Source: Gellertiella hungarica (GTDB taxonomy: Bacteria; Pseudomonadota; Alphaproteobacteria; Rhizobiales; Rhizobiaceae). From it: a stretch of 64,000 nt of DNA. The translations under genes were made by a program, and so were the position numbers. Of this stretch, positions 19,191-28,407 are shown in pieces; within the stretch, counting starts at the first letter, position 1, and each line of letters starts with the position of its first letter. The stretch spans positions 796,551 to 860,550 of the forward strand of contig NZ_JACIEZ010000002.1 of the NCBI RefSeq assembly GCF_014197145.1, given 5' to 3'. The notes below the pieces were generated by a model. It saw only the letters and a list, made by a program, of their open reading frames with translations. It was not told the DNA's origin and made no database searches.

Positions 19191-19655
19191 ATGATTTCCC
19201 AGAAGGCAAAATATGCGCTGCGCGCGCTCTCGGCGCTCGCCCGGGGCGACAGGGCACAGCCGCGCCAGATTTCGGAAATCGCGACCTCGCAGAACATCCC
19301 GAAGAAGTTTCTCGAGCAGATCCTTCTCGACCTGAAGCGCGAGGGCATCGTGCGCAGCCTGCGCGGCAAGCAGGGCGGCTACCTGCTCCTGAAGCCCGCC
19401 GCCGAAATCACCTTCGGGGAGGTGCTCCGCATCATCGACGGCCCACTCGCGCCCTTGCCCTGCCTCTCCATCACCGCCTATCGCCGCTGCGACGATTGCG
19501 ACGGCGAACTCTCCTGCGAAATCCGCCACGTGTTTCACCGGGTGGCGGAGGCGGAAAGGGCTGTGCTCTTCTCCTCCACCATCGCCGACGGCATCCACCT
19601 CGCCGACGAGGCCATGGCGGAAGCACCCCGCCCGGCCGAAACCGTCGACGGGTAA
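19191..19655 (+). CDS. Rrf2-family transcriptional regulator, probably of the cys genes
   Basis: 154 residues. The N-terminal winged helix (MISQKAKYALRALSALAR) and KGGYLL-type wing (KQGGYLLLKP) are typical. C91, C100, C103 and C109 lie in the region where Rrf2 proteins (IscR, NsrR, RirA) bind Fe-S clusters, although the spacing CxxC is unusual. It is divergent from cysHDN with an inverted repeat between them, so control of sulfate assimilation by sulfur or Fe-S status is likely. ATG 19191 is the conserved Rrf2 N-terminus; no strong Shine-Dalgarno site is seen. Confidence 0.88.
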   Translation: MISQKAKYALRALSALARGDRAQPRQISEIATSQNIPKKFLEQILLDLKREGIVRSLRGKQGGYLLLKPAAEITFGEVLRIIDGPLAPLPCLSITAYRRCDDCDGELSCEIRHVFHRVAEAERAVLFSSTIADGIHLADEAMAEAPRPAETVDG

Positions 19656-19984
19656 GCGCAGGCTCTGCGATCGTCTTGTAGATTTATCTAAACAAGGATT
19701 GACTGAAGGTCCGTTCCTGCTAACCTCCCCTTCAGGATGCGGGCAATTTCCCGTGTCCCGGGGCTTAGAAAACCCCTGCTCAGATGTGACCGTATCTTGA
19801 AGGATACGTCCCGAACCCTTTAGCGTCTTGGCCATTGCGGCCGGGAGGCCCCTGTCATGTCCAGAACTTCGGTTTAAAAGCCGGGGCGGCCACTCTGAGC
19901 TGGCTTTTCTAACTCCCGGTCACCGGAGGATCGTTGCGAAACATCCGCCGGTGACTCCCTCGACCGACCGGGAGCGCAAGCATC
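19656..19984. other. Intergenic region with palindrome and long hairpin
   Basis: 329 bp. TAGATTTATCTA lies at 19679-19690. A hairpin with GTCACCGG...CCGGTGAC arms and inner GGAT/ATCC lies at 19919-19955, ending 29 bp before the next start codon. An AAAAGCC...GGCTTTT inverted repeat lies at 19877-19907. It may be a structured leader of the following small gene. Confidence 0.45.
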
Positions 19985-20287
19985 GTGGACATCACGCAAA
20001 TCTACATGGCCTCGCCGGACTGGATAAAGGCGCTGCTCGTCGCCGCACCCTTCGCAACCGCCGTCGCCATCGCCTTCCTCTTCCGTCCCGCGCGTCCCGC
20101 CCGATCCTCGCAAGCGCCCGACGCCTTCGGTGAAGCGGCAGCGCCCGTCAGCCCTCATATATGGCACAGCCCCGTGGAGCGCGGCGAAGAGTCATCCGGA
20201 TTTGCCCGAGAGTCGGAGCTGCATGGTCCGGTCGCCATTGCCGGACGTCCGGCCAGCGATCCGGACGAGAGCGCGTCCCCGCGCTGA
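19985..20287 (+). CDS. Small membrane-anchored hypothetical protein
   Basis: 100 residues from GTG 19985, with GGGAG about 10 bases upstream. One transmembrane segment (about residues 14-34, IKALLVAAPFATAVAIAFLF) follows a short polar N-terminus (DITQIYMASPDW). A polar Pro/Ser/Glu-rich tail makes up the rest. I recall similar short proteins in rhizobia but cannot name a family. The tail could be poorly conserved or partly non-coding. It stands alone, after a hairpin-rich leader. Confidence 0.5.
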   Translation: MDITQIYMASPDWIKALLVAAPFATAVAIAFLFRPARPARSSQAPDAFGEAAAPVSPHIWHSPVERGEESSGFARESELHGPVAIAGRPASDPDESASPR

Positions 20288-20658
20288 CACCGCAACAACC
20301 CGGTACTCGCCTTCGTTTCATTTTATACATCAGGCGGATTTGATATGTCTGCGGCAGAAAGGGCAGAAGCAGCCGCATGGAGACCAGCCATGCATCCGGA
20401 CGACTGGGCGTTCCGGAGTGGGGCAAGCCACCGCCTTGCGCTTTCGCTGGAGTGAAAGAGATGCGGAAATTTCCGATTTCGATCAGCTTTATCGTCCGAA
20501 AGACCCGCACGACCTGGTCACTGACCGTGCGGATCCAATATCGAGACGAATAAAGTAAAGGGTGACGGGATCTCCAACTCCCGTCACCGCTCCAGTGTAT
20601 ATGAGCAGCGGCTGTGTCGCAAGCCGCTGCTGCCAACCGGTCCCATCGCGTGCCGAAA
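20288..20658. other. Intergenic region
   Basis: 371 bp between the small membrane protein and the toxin gene. Apart from the terminator at 20561-20588 I see no feature. Composition is slightly less GC-rich (20310-20350, 20530-20560). Confidence 0.5.
20561..20588 (-). terminator. Terminator of the toxin-antitoxin operon
   Basis: GGTGACGGGA and TCCCGTCACC form a perfect 10-bp stem with an 8-base loop. On the minus strand CTTTACTTTATT follows. It lies about 70 bp beyond the toxin stop codon. Confidence 0.7.
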
Positions 20659-20946
20659 TCAGAATTGCAGCGGCCAGCGGCGCTCGGTCGGCACCACGGT
20701 GAGAATGTCGATGCCCCATTCGGTCACGCGGTAGGCGAGGCTGAAGGGGAGGTCGGAGAAATGCAGCTCGCGGGTTCCGGAAACGCGGCCCTGCCGCCCC
20801 ATTTCCGGCTGTTCCGCCAGCACCAGCGCGGCATAGCGCACGCGGGTAATCACGGCCTTTGCTGCCACCGGGTCCTGCCGGGCCTTGAAGTTGCTGATGA
20901 ATTTCAGGCGCCCGATCGCCCGCTCCGTCCAGCGTACCCGCGTCAT
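20659..20946 (-). CDS. RelE/ParE-family toxin
   Basis: 95 residues: basic, short, with the RelE/ParE superfamily pattern. This runs VRWTERAIGRLKFISNFKA (helices), an internal helix ITRVRYAALVLAEQPEMGR, GTRELHFSDLPFSLAYRV (strands) and ILTVVPTERRWP at the end. ParE-type toxins poison gyrase; RelE types cut mRNA; the mode here is unknown. It follows the antitoxin gene with an 8-bp gap, as in RHH/ParE pairs. Confidence 0.85.
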   Translation of the reverse strand: MTRVRWTERAIGRLKFISNFKARQDPVAAKAVITRVRYAALVLAEQPEMGRQGRVSGTRELHFSDLPFSLAYRVTEWGIDILTVVPTERRWPLQF

Positions 20947-20954
20947 CGCTCACC

Positions 20955-21185
20955 TCACGACAGAAGCTGGTTGAACACCTGCCCGGCCTGTTCTTCCGAG
21001 ATCAGGTGCCCGTCGCGCGCATCGCTCAACCCGTGCTCGATATCGCTCAGCTGCCACTCCTCCGTATCGACGAAAAGCTCGATGGCCCGCTCCGCGATCA
21101 GATGATGGGACTGCCTGCTCTTGCGGCACAACTGCTCCAGCCGCCCCGCCGCATGTTCTGAAATCTCGATGGTAATGGAAGGCAT
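20955..21185 (-). CDS. Ribbon-helix-helix antitoxin
   Basis: 76 residues. The N-terminal ribbon-helix-helix (PSITIEISEHAAGRLEQLCRK) should bind DNA, and the acidic C-terminal part (ELFVDTEEWQLSDIEHGLSDA) should bind the toxin. I chose ATG 21185; a longer frame to 21239 lies over the operator. It sits directly before the toxin, with a palindrome upstream, as expected for an autoregulated operon. Confidence 0.83.
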   Translation of the reverse strand: MPSITIEISEHAAGRLEQLCRKSRQSHHLIAERAIELFVDTEEWQLSDIEHGLSDARDGHLISEEQAGQVFNQLLS

Positions 21186-21186
21186 G

Positions 21187-21222
21187 ATTCGAACCTCGTT
21201 GAATATCGACGAGAATACGAAT
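21187..21222. promoter_or_regulatory. Palindromic operator of the toxin-antitoxin operon
   Basis: Nested inverted repeats with nearly the same centre: ATTCG (21187) with CGAAT (21218), and CTCGT (21195) with ACGAG (21209). They sit immediately before the antitoxin ATG. AT-rich promoter-like DNA follows at 21235-21300. Confidence 0.55.
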
Positions 21223-21371
21223 GAATAGATTCGGGTCAATATTTGGATTTATTGATGGTTTTGGAGTATATGTTAAAAGATATATTTGATAATTGTGTTT
21301 GGTTTCGGGTGGCGCTGTGAGTGAGCTGTCGGAATGGCCCGGCGGCTCAGGGCGTGCATGGCGTCGGGTTT

Positions 21372-21640
21372 GTCGATGTGCACCCCCCTCTGGACTGCAT
21401 GGCGCCGCATGTGACGCACCGCACCCCCCTCTGTCCCTGCCGGGACATCTCCCCCTCAAGGGGGGAGATCGGGATGGGGTTGATGTGGGCAGTCCCTCGC
21501 AGACGTCTCTGCAAATGAGACGCTTGTTATTTGGGGAAACCAAAAACCGCAATGTCGATCTCCCCCCTTGAGGGGGAGATGTCCCGGCAGGGACAGAGGG
21601 GGTGCAGCACGTCAAACTCGACGTCGCGAGGGGCGCAGCC
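21372..21640. repeat. Composite GC-palindrome repeat, forward centre
   Basis: The left arm is at 21421-21469 (GTCCC/GGGAC hairpin). The centre GGGATGGGG...AAAACCGCAATG is at 21471-21553, in the same direction as at 4977. The right arm is at about 21555-21606. A short extra flank unit lies at 21372-21420. It is located between the antitoxin operator and the betA 3' end. Confidence 0.85.
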
Positions 21641-21656
21641 CCCCGCGAACCTCGCG

Positions 21657-23312
21657 TTACCGGTCGCTGACCTGCCAGTTCGGGTTGATCCACGGCTCCT
21701 GGTTGGAGCGGGGCAGGGGCTGGCGGCCGAGGATGTGGTCGGAGGCCTTTTCGCCGGTCATGATCGAGGGGCCGTTGAGGTTGCCGTAGGTGACATGCGG
21801 GAAGATGGAGCTGTCGGCGACGCGCAGGCCCTCGACGCCGATGACGCGGGTTTCCGGATCGACCACCGCCATCGGGTTATTCACCGCCCCCATCTTGCAG
21901 GTGCCGCAGGGGTGATAGGCGCCTTCCAGATGCTCGCGCAGGAAGGCGTCCAGCTCCTCGTCGGTCTGGGCGTTGCGGCCCGGCTGGATTTCCTCGCCGC
22001 GATAGGGATCGAAGGCCTTCTGCGAGAAGATCTCGCGGGTGACGCGGATGGCGTGGCGGAACTTCACCCAATCCTCGGGGTCGCTCATGTAATTGAAGCG
22101 CAGCACCGGATCGTCCTTGAAATCGGGCGAGCGCAGCGTCACCGAGCCGCGCGATTTCGACATGTTGTAGCCCACATGGGCCTGGAAGCCGTGGCCGCCG
22201 GCGGCAGACTTGCCGTCATAGGAAATGGCGATCGGCAGGAAGTGATACTGGATGTCCGGCCACTTGATGCCCGGCGCGGAGCGGATGAAGGCGGCCGCCT
22301 CGAACTGGTTGGAGGTGCCGAGACCCTTCTTGAAGAACAGCCACTGCGCGCCCACCACGCCCATCCAGAACCAGTTGTTCTTGGAATGCAGGGTGATCGG
22401 CTTGGTGGAATGGAACTGGTGGTAATATTCGAGGTGATCCTGCAGGTTCTGGCCGACGCCGGGACGATCGGCGACGACGGGAATGCCCATCGCCTTCAGA
22501 TGCTCGGCCGGGCCGATGCCGGACAGAAGCAGGATCTTCGGGCTGTTGAAGGCCGACGCTGCGACGATCACCTCGCGGTTGGCGCGGATCACCTCCAGCT
22601 TGCCGCCGATCTCCACCTCGACGCCGACGGCGCGGGTGCCTTCCATGACCACGCGCTTCGCATAGCAACGGATGAGGCGGCAGTTCAGCCGCTTCAGCGC
22701 CGGCTTCAGATAGGCATTGGCCGCAGACCAGCGAACGCCGTTGTGGCTCGTCTGCTCCATCAGGCCGAAGCCTTCCTGCTGCTGGCCGTTGTAATCCTCG
22801 GTAACGGGGAAGCCCGCCTGACGGCCGGCCTCGATGAAGGCCCTGTAGAGCGGATTGCGGATCTCGCCGCGGCGCACATGCAAGGGGCCGTCCGTGCCGC
22901 GCCAGCCGTCCTGGCCGCCATGGGAGTTTTCCATGCGCTTGAAATAGGGCAGCACGTCCGAATAGGCCCAGCCGCGCGCGCCCATCTCTTCCCAGCGGTT
23001 GAAGTCTTCCGCGTGCCCCCGCACATAGACCATGCCGTTGATCGAGGACGATCCGCCGATCACCTTGCCGCGCGGCGCAATCATCCGGCGGTTGTTGAGG
23101 AAGGGCTCGGGCTCCGAGAGATAGCCCCAGTTGTAGCGGTTCATGTTCATGGGATAGGCGAGCGCCGCCGGCATCTGCACGAAGGGGCCCGCATCCGAAC
23201 CGCCATATTCCAGCACGATCACAGAATGCCTGCCGTCCTCCGACAGCCGATAGGCCATGGCGGAACCCGCCGAGCCGGAGCCGATGATGACGAAATCTGC
23301 TTGGTTAGTCAT
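21657..23312 (-). CDS. betA: Choline dehydrogenase
   Basis: 551 residues, a GMC-family FAD flavoprotein oxidising choline to betaine aldehyde at the membrane. It has the FAD-binding [13 protein letters not shown] near the N-terminus, the GMC motif [16 protein letters not shown], and the C-terminal active-site block [10 protein letters not shown]. The start ATG 23312 gives [11 protein letters not shown]. In related bacteria betA ends the betICBA operon. Here it is about 1 kb away from betB, with a divergent HTH gene between them, so it probably has its own promoter in 23313-23457. Confidence 0.95.
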   Translation of the reverse strand: MTNQADFVIIGSGSAGSAMAYRLSEDGRHSVIVLEYGGSDAGPFVQMPAALAYPMNMNRYNWGYLSEPEPFLNNRRMIAPRGKVIGGSSSINGMVYVRGHAEDFNRWEEMGARGWAYSDVLPYFKRMENSHGGQDGWRGTDGPLHVRRGEIRNPLYRAFIEAGRQAGFPVTEDYNGQQQEGFGLMEQTSHNGVRWSAANAYLKPALKRLNCRLIRCYAKRVVMEGTRAVGVEVEIGGKLEVIRANREVIVAASAFNSPKILLLSGIGPAEHLKAMGIPVVADRPGVGQNLQDHLEYYHQFHSTKPITLHSKNNWFWMGVVGAQWLFFKKGLGTSNQFEAAAFIRSAPGIKWPDIQYHFLPIAISYDGKSAAGGHGFQAHVGYNMSKSRGSVTLRSPDFKDDPVLRFNYMSDPEDWVKFRHAIRVTREIFSQKAFDPYRGEEIQPGRNAQTDEELDAFLREHLEGAYHPCGTCKMGAVNNPMAVVDPETRVIGVEGLRVADSSIFPHVTYGNLNGPSIMTGEKASDHILGRQPLPRSNQEPWINPNWQVSDR

Positions 23313-23457
23313 GGCTAATTCCAGTATATGAGTGATTGCTGGATGGATGATGGTGCGAAGGGCAGTGTTCCCGGCGGTGGTGGGCGACCCTATGGTCATC
23401 GAGGCTCACGTCGCGACGGCCGGAGCGCGCGGGCGCATCTGCAAGGAGTGAAGGACC

Positions 23458-23817
23458 ATGAGCGGGATTCAACGCATCGAGATCGATGGGAGGCCCTATG
23501 TCCTCCTCAGCGAGGAGGACTATGAAGACATGATCGACATGATTGACACGATCGAGGCCCAGGCCATCATGGCGCGCATCGCGGCCGGTGAGGAAACCTG
23601 GCCTCATGAGCTCGTGGTCGAGCTCATGTCCACCGACAGCCGCATCCGCACCTACCGCACCTATCGCGGGATGAGCGTATCCGAACTCGCGGCGGCGGCA
23701 GGCATTTCCCAGCCCTATCTCTCCGAGATCGAAAACGGCAGGAAGACCGGCTCCGTCGATGTGCTGCGGCGCATCGCGGCTGCCCTCCGGGTCGAGCTCG
23801 ACGATATCGCCGGCTGA
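23458..23817 (+). CDS. XRE-type HTH regulator with Phd/YefM-like N-terminus
   Basis: 119 residues. The first ~45 (IDGRPYVLLSEEDYEDMIDMID) resemble the start of Phd/YefM/antitoxin-like proteins. Residues about 65-119 form a Cro/C1 helix-turn-helix (MSVSELAAAAGISQPYLSEIENG). A toxin gene is not visible next to it. It is divergent from betA and may control it, or be a lone antitoxin-like regulator brought in with the neighbouring repeat. GAAGGACC lies just before the ATG. Confidence 0.8.
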   Translation: MSGIQRIEIDGRPYVLLSEEDYEDMIDMIDTIEAQAIMARIAAGEETWPHELVVELMSTDSRIRTYRTYRGMSVSELAAAAGISQPYLSEIENGRKTGSVDVLRRIAAALRVELDDIAG

Positions 23818-23944
23818 CCGCGCGCACGGGAACCCGCCGGCGATGCGCGTCTCCGGGTCGTATCTCGTGCTGCCATGTCCCGCCTGTACCGTCACAGGTG
23901 TCTCCGTTTCTTGTTTCATGCGAGAAGGCATGCGTGGCGTCCCA

Positions 23945-24270
23945 TCTGCCGGGCTGCACCCCCTCTGCCTCGCACGGCGTCGAGTTTGCCGCACCGCACC
24001 CCCTCTGTCCTGCATGGCGCCGCATGTGACGCACCGCACCCCCCTCTGTCCCTGCCGGGACATCTCCCCCTCAAGGGGGGAGATCGACTGTGGGTTTAGG
24101 GTTTCCCCAAATGACAAGCGTCTCATCCGCAGAACCGTTGGCGAGGGACTTCCTCAAGAATCCCCATCCTGATCTCCCCCCTTGAGGGGGAGATGTCCCG
24201 GCAGGGACAGAGGGGGGTGCGGCGCCTCAAACTCAACCCCGTGCGAGGCAGAGGGGGTACACATCGGCAT
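23945..24270. repeat. Composite GC-palindrome repeat, centre reversed
   Basis: Left flanks and arm are at 23945-24086. The reversed centre (CGACTGTGGG...ATCCCCATCCTG) is at 24087-24170. The right arm and flanks run through 24270. The GTCCC/GGGAC hairpins are present on both arms. It occupies the gap between the HTH gene and the betB 3' end. Confidence 0.82.
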
Positions 24271-24306
24271 ACTCCACGCCGTGCAAGCCACCCCGCTCTC
24301 CCGCCC

Positions 24307-25773
24307 TCAATACGGCGAGGCGACCGGGCCCATGCCCACGTAAACGGTCTTCAGTTCCGAATAGTGGTTGAGCGCCGCAGCCGAGTTTTCGCGGCCGAAG
24401 CCGGATTGCTTGGCGCCGCCGAAGGGGATTTCGACCGGGCAGAGATTGTAGGCGTTGATCCACAGCGTGCCCGCTTCCAGCGCGTCCACCACGCGGTGCG
24501 CGCGGGTGAGGTCGGCGGTGAAGACGCCGCCGGCGAGGCCGAATTCGGTGTCGTTGGCGCGGGCGAGCACATCAGCCTCGTCCTCGAAGTCGAGCACGCA
24601 CATGACCGGGCCGAAGATTTCCTCCCGCGCAATGGTCATGTCGTCGGTAACGTCGGCAAAGACGGTCGGTTGGATGTAGTAGCCTTCGCCCGTCACGTTG
24701 TTCGGAATGCCGCCGCCGGTGACCAGCGTTGCGCCCTCCGCCTTGCCCTTGGCGATGGAGTCCAGCACCTTGGCGCGCTGGGCGTGGGAAACCATCGGGC
24801 CCATCTGCGTGTCCTCGTTCATCGGGTCACCGATGAGGATGGCTTCCGTGCGGGCCTTCAGCCGCTTCAGGAATTCGCCCTTGATCGCCTTGTGCACATA
24901 GACACGGGTACCGTTCGAGCAGACCTGGCCGGTCGAATAGAAGTTGCCGAGCATGGCGCCGCCGATGGCGCTGTCGATATCGGCATCGTCGAAGACGATG
25001 ATCGGCGACTTGCCGCCGAGCTCCATGGTGACGTGGCGAAGGCCGGCGGCAGCGGCCTCATAGACCTTGCGACCGGTCGGCACGGAGCCGGTCAGCGACA
25101 CCTTGGCGACATCGGGATGGTTGACGAGCAGCGGGCCGGTGGTGCGGTCACCCTGGATGACATTGTAGAGGCCCTTGGGCAGGCCCGCCTCGATGAGGAT
25201 CTCGGCGATCTTCAGCGCGCAGAGGGGCGTGTTTTCCGACGGCTTGAACACCATGGCATTGCCGCAGATCAGCGCCGGCGCGCCCTTCCAGCAGGCGATC
25301 TGGGTCGGATAGTTCCACGCGCCGATGCCGACGCAGACGCCGAGCGGCACCCGCTTGGTATAGGCAAAATCGCCACCGAGCGGGATATAGTCGCCGTTGA
25401 GCGCCGAAGCCGCGATGCCGCCGAAGAATTCGAAGCTGTCGGCGCCGGAGGTCGCGTCCGCAACGGTGGTTTCCTGGATGGGCTTGCCCGTATCCAGCGT
25501 TTCCAGCTCCGAAAGCTCGCGGTTGCGCTCGCGGATGATTTCGGCAGCGCGCTTGAGGATGCGGCCGCGGGCGGTCGGGCTCGTGTTCGCCCATTCCTTC
25601 TGCGCCGCCTTGGCGGATGCAATCGCCCGCTCGACGATGGCAGGGGTTGCGGCGTGCAGCTTCGCGATCACCTCGCCCGTTGCGGGATAGACGCAATCGA
25701 AGACCGCACCGGCTGAATCTTCCACATATTCGCCATCGATGAAATGGCTGGCTTTCGGTTGTGCGCGCATCAT
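24307..25773 (-). CDS. betB: Betaine-aldehyde dehydrogenase
   Basis: 488 residues, an NAD(P)+-dependent aldehyde dehydrogenase making glycine betaine. It has the Rossmann motif [10 protein letters not shown], general base Glu in MELGGKSP, and nucleophile Cys in [10 protein letters not shown], the variant typical of BADH. The ATG at 25773 overlaps the betC stop codon (ATGA), so translation is coupled. A second ATG follows at once at 25770. The C-terminus (MGPVASPY) is as in rhizobial BetB. Confidence 0.95.
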   Translation of the reverse strand: MMRAQPKASHFIDGEYVEDSAGAVFDCVYPATGEVIAKLHAATPAIVERAIASAKAAQKEWANTSPTARGRILKRAAEIIRERNRELSELETLDTGKPIQETTVADATSGADSFEFFGGIAASALNGDYIPLGGDFAYTKRVPLGVCVGIGAWNYPTQIACWKGAPALICGNAMVFKPSENTPLCALKIAEILIEAGLPKGLYNVIQGDRTTGPLLVNHPDVAKVSLTGSVPTGRKVYEAAAAGLRHVTMELGGKSPIIVFDDADIDSAIGGAMLGNFYSTGQVCSNGTRVYVHKAIKGEFLKRLKARTEAILIGDPMNEDTQMGPMVSHAQRAKVLDSIAKGKAEGATLVTGGGIPNNVTGEGYYIQPTVFADVTDDMTIAREEIFGPVMCVLDFEDEADVLARANDTEFGLAGGVFTADLTRAHRVVDALEAGTLWINAYNLCPVEIPFGGAKQSGFGRENSAAALNHYSELKTVYVGMGPVASPY

Positions 25774-27296
25774 TCCCCCCTCGGGTAACGCTTGGATTCT
25801 TCGAGAATGTTCAGGTCCATGTGGTTGCGCATGTAGCGCTCGGAGGCCTTCTGCAGCGGCTGGTGATCCCACGGATAATAGGCGCCGTTGCGGAGCGCCT
25901 CGTAGACCACCCAGCGCCGCGCCTGGCTTTCCCGCACGGCGGCATCGAATTCCGCCATGTTCCAGCGGGCCTTGCGCTTCGCACGGAAGCCCTCCAGCAC
26001 GTCCGCATGGGCGGGATCGGTGGCGAGGTTGGCAAGCTCGAACGGATCGGCCTCGAGATCGAAGAGCTGTTCGGGATCGAGCTCGCAATGGATGTATTTC
26101 CACTTGCCCTCGCGGATGCCGACCAGCGGGGCATAGGAGGCTTCCGCCGCATATTCCATCAGCACGGGCGCGGTGCGCGGCTTGCCGTTGATGACGGGCA
26201 CGAGGCTTTCCCCATCGGTCCAGGGCATGATTTCATCCATCGAGATTCCGGCGAGATCGCAGAGCGTCGGCGTGACATCGAGGTTGGAGACGGGCGCGAG
26301 GTGTTTCCCGGCCTTGACGCCCGGGCCTGCGATCATCAGCGGCACGCGGGCGGAACCCTCGAAGAAGTTCATCTTGAACCAGAGCCCGCGCTCGCCCAGC
26401 ATGTCGCCGTGGTCGGAGCAGAAGAAGATCAGCGTGTTGTCGAGCATGCGCGTGCGGGTCAGCGTGTCGACCAGTTCGCCCACCTTCTCGTCCAGATAGG
26501 AGATATTGGCGAAATAGGCCTGCCGCGAGCGGCGGATGTCCGTCTCGGTGACGTTGAAGTTCTCGTAGTCGCAGGAATGGATGATGCGCTTCGAATGCGG
26601 GTCCTGCTCGCTATCAGGCAGGGTGCCGACTTCCGGCAGCAAATAGGGGCAATCCTCGTAGAGGTCCCAGAATTTCTTGCGCGCGACATAGGGGTCGTGC
26701 GGGTGGGTGAAGGAGACGGTGACGCACCAGGGACGGCGGGCCTCGTCGTCGTTCTCGCGCGAGAGCTGGTAGAGCTTCTGGTTGGCGAGGAAGGCCACCT
26801 CGTCGTCATATTCCATCTGGTTGGTGATTTCGGCGACACCCGCGCCCGTCACCGAACCCAGGTTGTGATACCACCAGTCGATGCGCTCCCCGGGCTTGCG
26901 GTAATCGGGCGTCCAGCCGAAATCGGCCGGGTAGATATCGGTCGTCAGCCGCTCCTCGAAGCCATGCAGCTGGTCGGGGCCGACGAAATGCATCTTGCCC
27001 GACAGGGCAGTGTAATAGCCGGCGCGGCGCAGGTGATGGGCGAATGTGGGGATGGAGGAGACATATTCCGCCGCATTGTCATAGACGCGGGTGCGGCTCG
27101 GCAGCTGGCCGGCCATGAAGGAGGCGCGCGCCGGCGCGCAGAGCGGCGAAGACGTGTAATTGTTGACGAAACGGGCGGAACGGGCGGCCAGCGCCTTCAT
27201 GTGGGGCGCATGGAGGAAATCCGCCGGGCCATCGGGAAAGAACTTCCCGTTCAGCTGGTCCACCATGATGATGAGGATATTGGGTCTTGCGGTCAT
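25770..27296 (-). CDS. betC: Choline-sulfatase
   Basis: 508 residues. It hydrolyses choline-O-sulfate to choline and sulfate, feeding BetA. The sulfatase signature [11 protein letters not shown] has Cys53, the residue converted to formylglycine. The N-terminal metal site [12 protein letters not shown] and the later [10 protein letters not shown] (Asp/His ligands) are present. It lies between betI (20-bp gap) and betB (4-bp overlap). A sulfatase-modifying enzyme is not in the window. Confidence 0.95.
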   Translation of the reverse strand: MTARPNILIIMVDQLNGKFFPDGPADFLHAPHMKALAARSARFVNNYTSSPLCAPARASFMAGQLPSRTRVYDNAAEYVSSIPTFAHHLRRAGYYTALSGKMHFVGPDQLHGFEERLTTDIYPADFGWTPDYRKPGERIDWWYHNLGSVTGAGVAEITNQMEYDDEVAFLANQKLYQLSRENDDEARRPWCVTVSFTHPHDPYVARKKFWDLYEDCPYLLPEVGTLPDSEQDPHSKRIIHSCDYENFNVTETDIRRSRQAYFANISYLDEKVGELVDTLTRTRMLDNTLIFFCSDHGDMLGERGLWFKMNFFEGSARVPLMIAGPGVKAGKHLAPVSNLDVTPTLCDLAGISMDEIMPWTDGESLVPVINGKPRTAPVLMEYAAEASYAPLVGIREGKWKYIHCELDPEQLFDLEADPFELANLATDPAHADVLEGFRAKRKARWNMAEFDAAVRESQARRWVVYEALRNGAYYPWDHQPLQKASERYMRNHMDLNILEESKRYPRGE

Positions 27297-27316
27297 GCCG
27301 GGTGTTCCCTTGGTTC

Positions 27317-27898
27317 TTATCGGCGTGAGAGTTGGGAGGTGAGGTAATCTTCGATGAGGGCGATGGAGGCATCGATGCTGATCGGCGCTACGCGCAGGCC
27401 CTGGCGAATGTAGAGGCCGTCGATCATCGCCGCCGCGCCATCGGCAATCCGCCTGGCCTCGTCGGCAGGCACCAGCGGCTTCAGCGCGGATATCAGGTTG
27501 GAATTTAGACGGCGGGCATAGACGGCGAGCAGGCGCCGGGTTTCGTCCGAGCGCTGCGCCTCGACATAGAAGGCAAGCCAGGCGGCAATCGTCTCCGGCG
27601 CAAACTGGCTGGCATTGAAGCTCACCCGAACCACCGCCGAAAGCCGCTCGCGCGGCGTCTCGGCAATCGACAGCGCCGCCACCGCATCGTCATGCAGCTG
27701 CCTCAGCAGCGAGCGCATGGTCTCGATCAGCAGCTGCTCCTTGCTGCCGAAATAATGGTGGGCGAGGGCAGGGGAAACGCCCGCCTGCCGCGCAATCTCG
27801 GACATCGTCACGGACAACGACCCATGATCGCCGATCGCTTTCAGCGCGGCGTCCACCAGCGCCTTGCGGCGTATGGGCTCCATCCCGATCTTGGGCAT
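27317..27898 (-). CDS. betI: TetR-family choline-responsive repressor
   Basis: 193 residues. The TetR HTH is RRKALVDAALKAIGDHGSLSVTMSEIARQAGVSPALAHHYFGSK, shown here as positions 9-52. The HTH ending and the N-terminus MPKIGMEPIRR are characteristic of BetI. It should repress the bet genes until choline is present. It is the first gene of the minus-strand betI-betC-betB unit, with a matching inverted repeat upstream. Confidence 0.93.
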   Translation of the reverse strand: MPKIGMEPIRRKALVDAALKAIGDHGSLSVTMSEIARQAGVSPALAHHYFGSKEQLLIETMRSLLRQLHDDAVAALSIAETPRERLSAVVRVSFNASQFAPETIAAWLAFYVEAQRSDETRRLLAVYARRLNSNLISALKPLVPADEARRIADGAAAMIDGLYIRQGLRVAPISIDASIALIEDYLTSQLSRR

Positions 27899-27931
27899 TC
27901 ATCCATCCTTCTTGATAAAGGCAGATTATTT

Positions 27932-27951
27932 TTAATTGAGCCGTCAATCAA
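27932..27951. promoter_or_regulatory. Probable BetI operator
   Basis: TTAATTGA-GCCG-TCAATCAA, a near-perfect inverted repeat 34 bp upstream of the betI start in AT-rich promoter DNA. Position and symmetry fit autorepression by BetI. No similar site was noticed before betA. Confidence 0.6.
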
Positions 27952-28062
27952 TAAAAAATCGCGACCCATGTCGTGCCGTCCACGACGGCGCATATCGCCT
28001 TTCATATAAGGGAATGATGATGAAGCTCTTGTGTGCGCATCGAATGCTGCTAGAATGGAGCG

Positions 28063-28090
28063 GCAAGCGGGTGGTGGTACACCCGCTTGC
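28063..28090. terminator. Hairpin after small ORF, unit 1
   Basis: GCAAGCGGGTG and CACCCGCTTGC form a perfect 11-bp stem, 5 bases past the ORF stop codon on the minus strand. A T-rich tract (ACTTTTACTTTT) lies only on the plus-strand side. It may be a terminator or a 3' stability hairpin. Confidence 0.5.
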
Positions 28091-28094
28091 ACTT

Positions 28095-28187
28095 TTACTT
28101 TTCCTTACGCTCGACCCGCACGGCGATGATCCAGCCCGTGCGGGTTTTGCGTATGGTAAGCGTGATCGACCACGGATTTTTCCGCAT
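28095..28187 (-). CDS. Small basic peptide, tandem copy 1 (30 aa)
   Basis: Reads MRKNPWSITLTIRK...GWIIAVRVERKEK. It has about nine Arg/Lys and two Glu, two Trp, and an alternating hydrophobic/polar pattern suggesting beta-strands or a surface-active peptide. GGAGGTGAG lies directly before the ATG with good spacing. Differences among the three copies are mostly synonymous or conservative, which supports coding. I recognise no family. It is too short for routine gene callers. Confidence 0.65.
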   Translation of the reverse strand: MRKNPWSITLTIRKTRTGWIIAVRVERKEK

Positions 28188-28189
28188 CT

Positions 28190-28294
28190 CTCACCTCCAT
28201 CGTTCGGGACAAGGCCGTTGCCACGGCCGGGCTGGCCCATCCTGCCCGGTCGCACCGGCTGGCACGGTGCGGGCTGCTTCTGTCCGAACGATGG
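28190..28294 (-). ncRNA. Structured leader of small ORF, unit 1
   Basis: The closing inverted repeat is CCATCGTTCGGGAC (28197-28210) with TGTCCGAACGATGG (28281-28294). Inside lie GGCCGT/ACGGCC and other GC stems. The closing stem ends at the Shine-Dalgarno site (GGAGGTG), so folding could gate translation. It may also be an independent RNA. Confidence 0.5.
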
Positions 28295-28368
28295 AAGGTT
28301 AGATTATTCTAATGAAGTTGTCGTGCATTTTCTGCGCTTGAAACGGCGTGGGAGGCTGCTAGAATGGA

Positions 28369-28402
28369 GCTGCCGGCGGATGCGCGAACACCCGCCGGCA
28401 GC
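28369..28402. terminator. Hairpin after small ORF, unit 2
   Basis: GCTGCCGGCGG and CCGCCGGCAGC form a perfect 11-bp stem at the same place as in unit 1 but with different bases. Stem pairing is kept while sequence changes. Confidence 0.5.
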
Positions 28403-28407
28403 TTTGC

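Noticed and set aside
21187..21196. GATTCGAACC resembling a tRNA T-loop
   Set aside because: No acceptor, D or anticodon stems around it; it is part of the antitoxin operator.
23328..23525. 65-codon plus ORF upstream of the HTH gene, possible toxin
   Set aside because: Low-complexity Gly/Arg/His reading, no RelE-like pattern, and it overlaps the HTH gene start.
28104..28202. Alternative frame in the small-ORF units (MEVGDAEKSVV...)
   Set aside because: It has no ribosome site, and differences between copies are mostly non-synonymous in it while mostly silent or conservative in the chosen frame.
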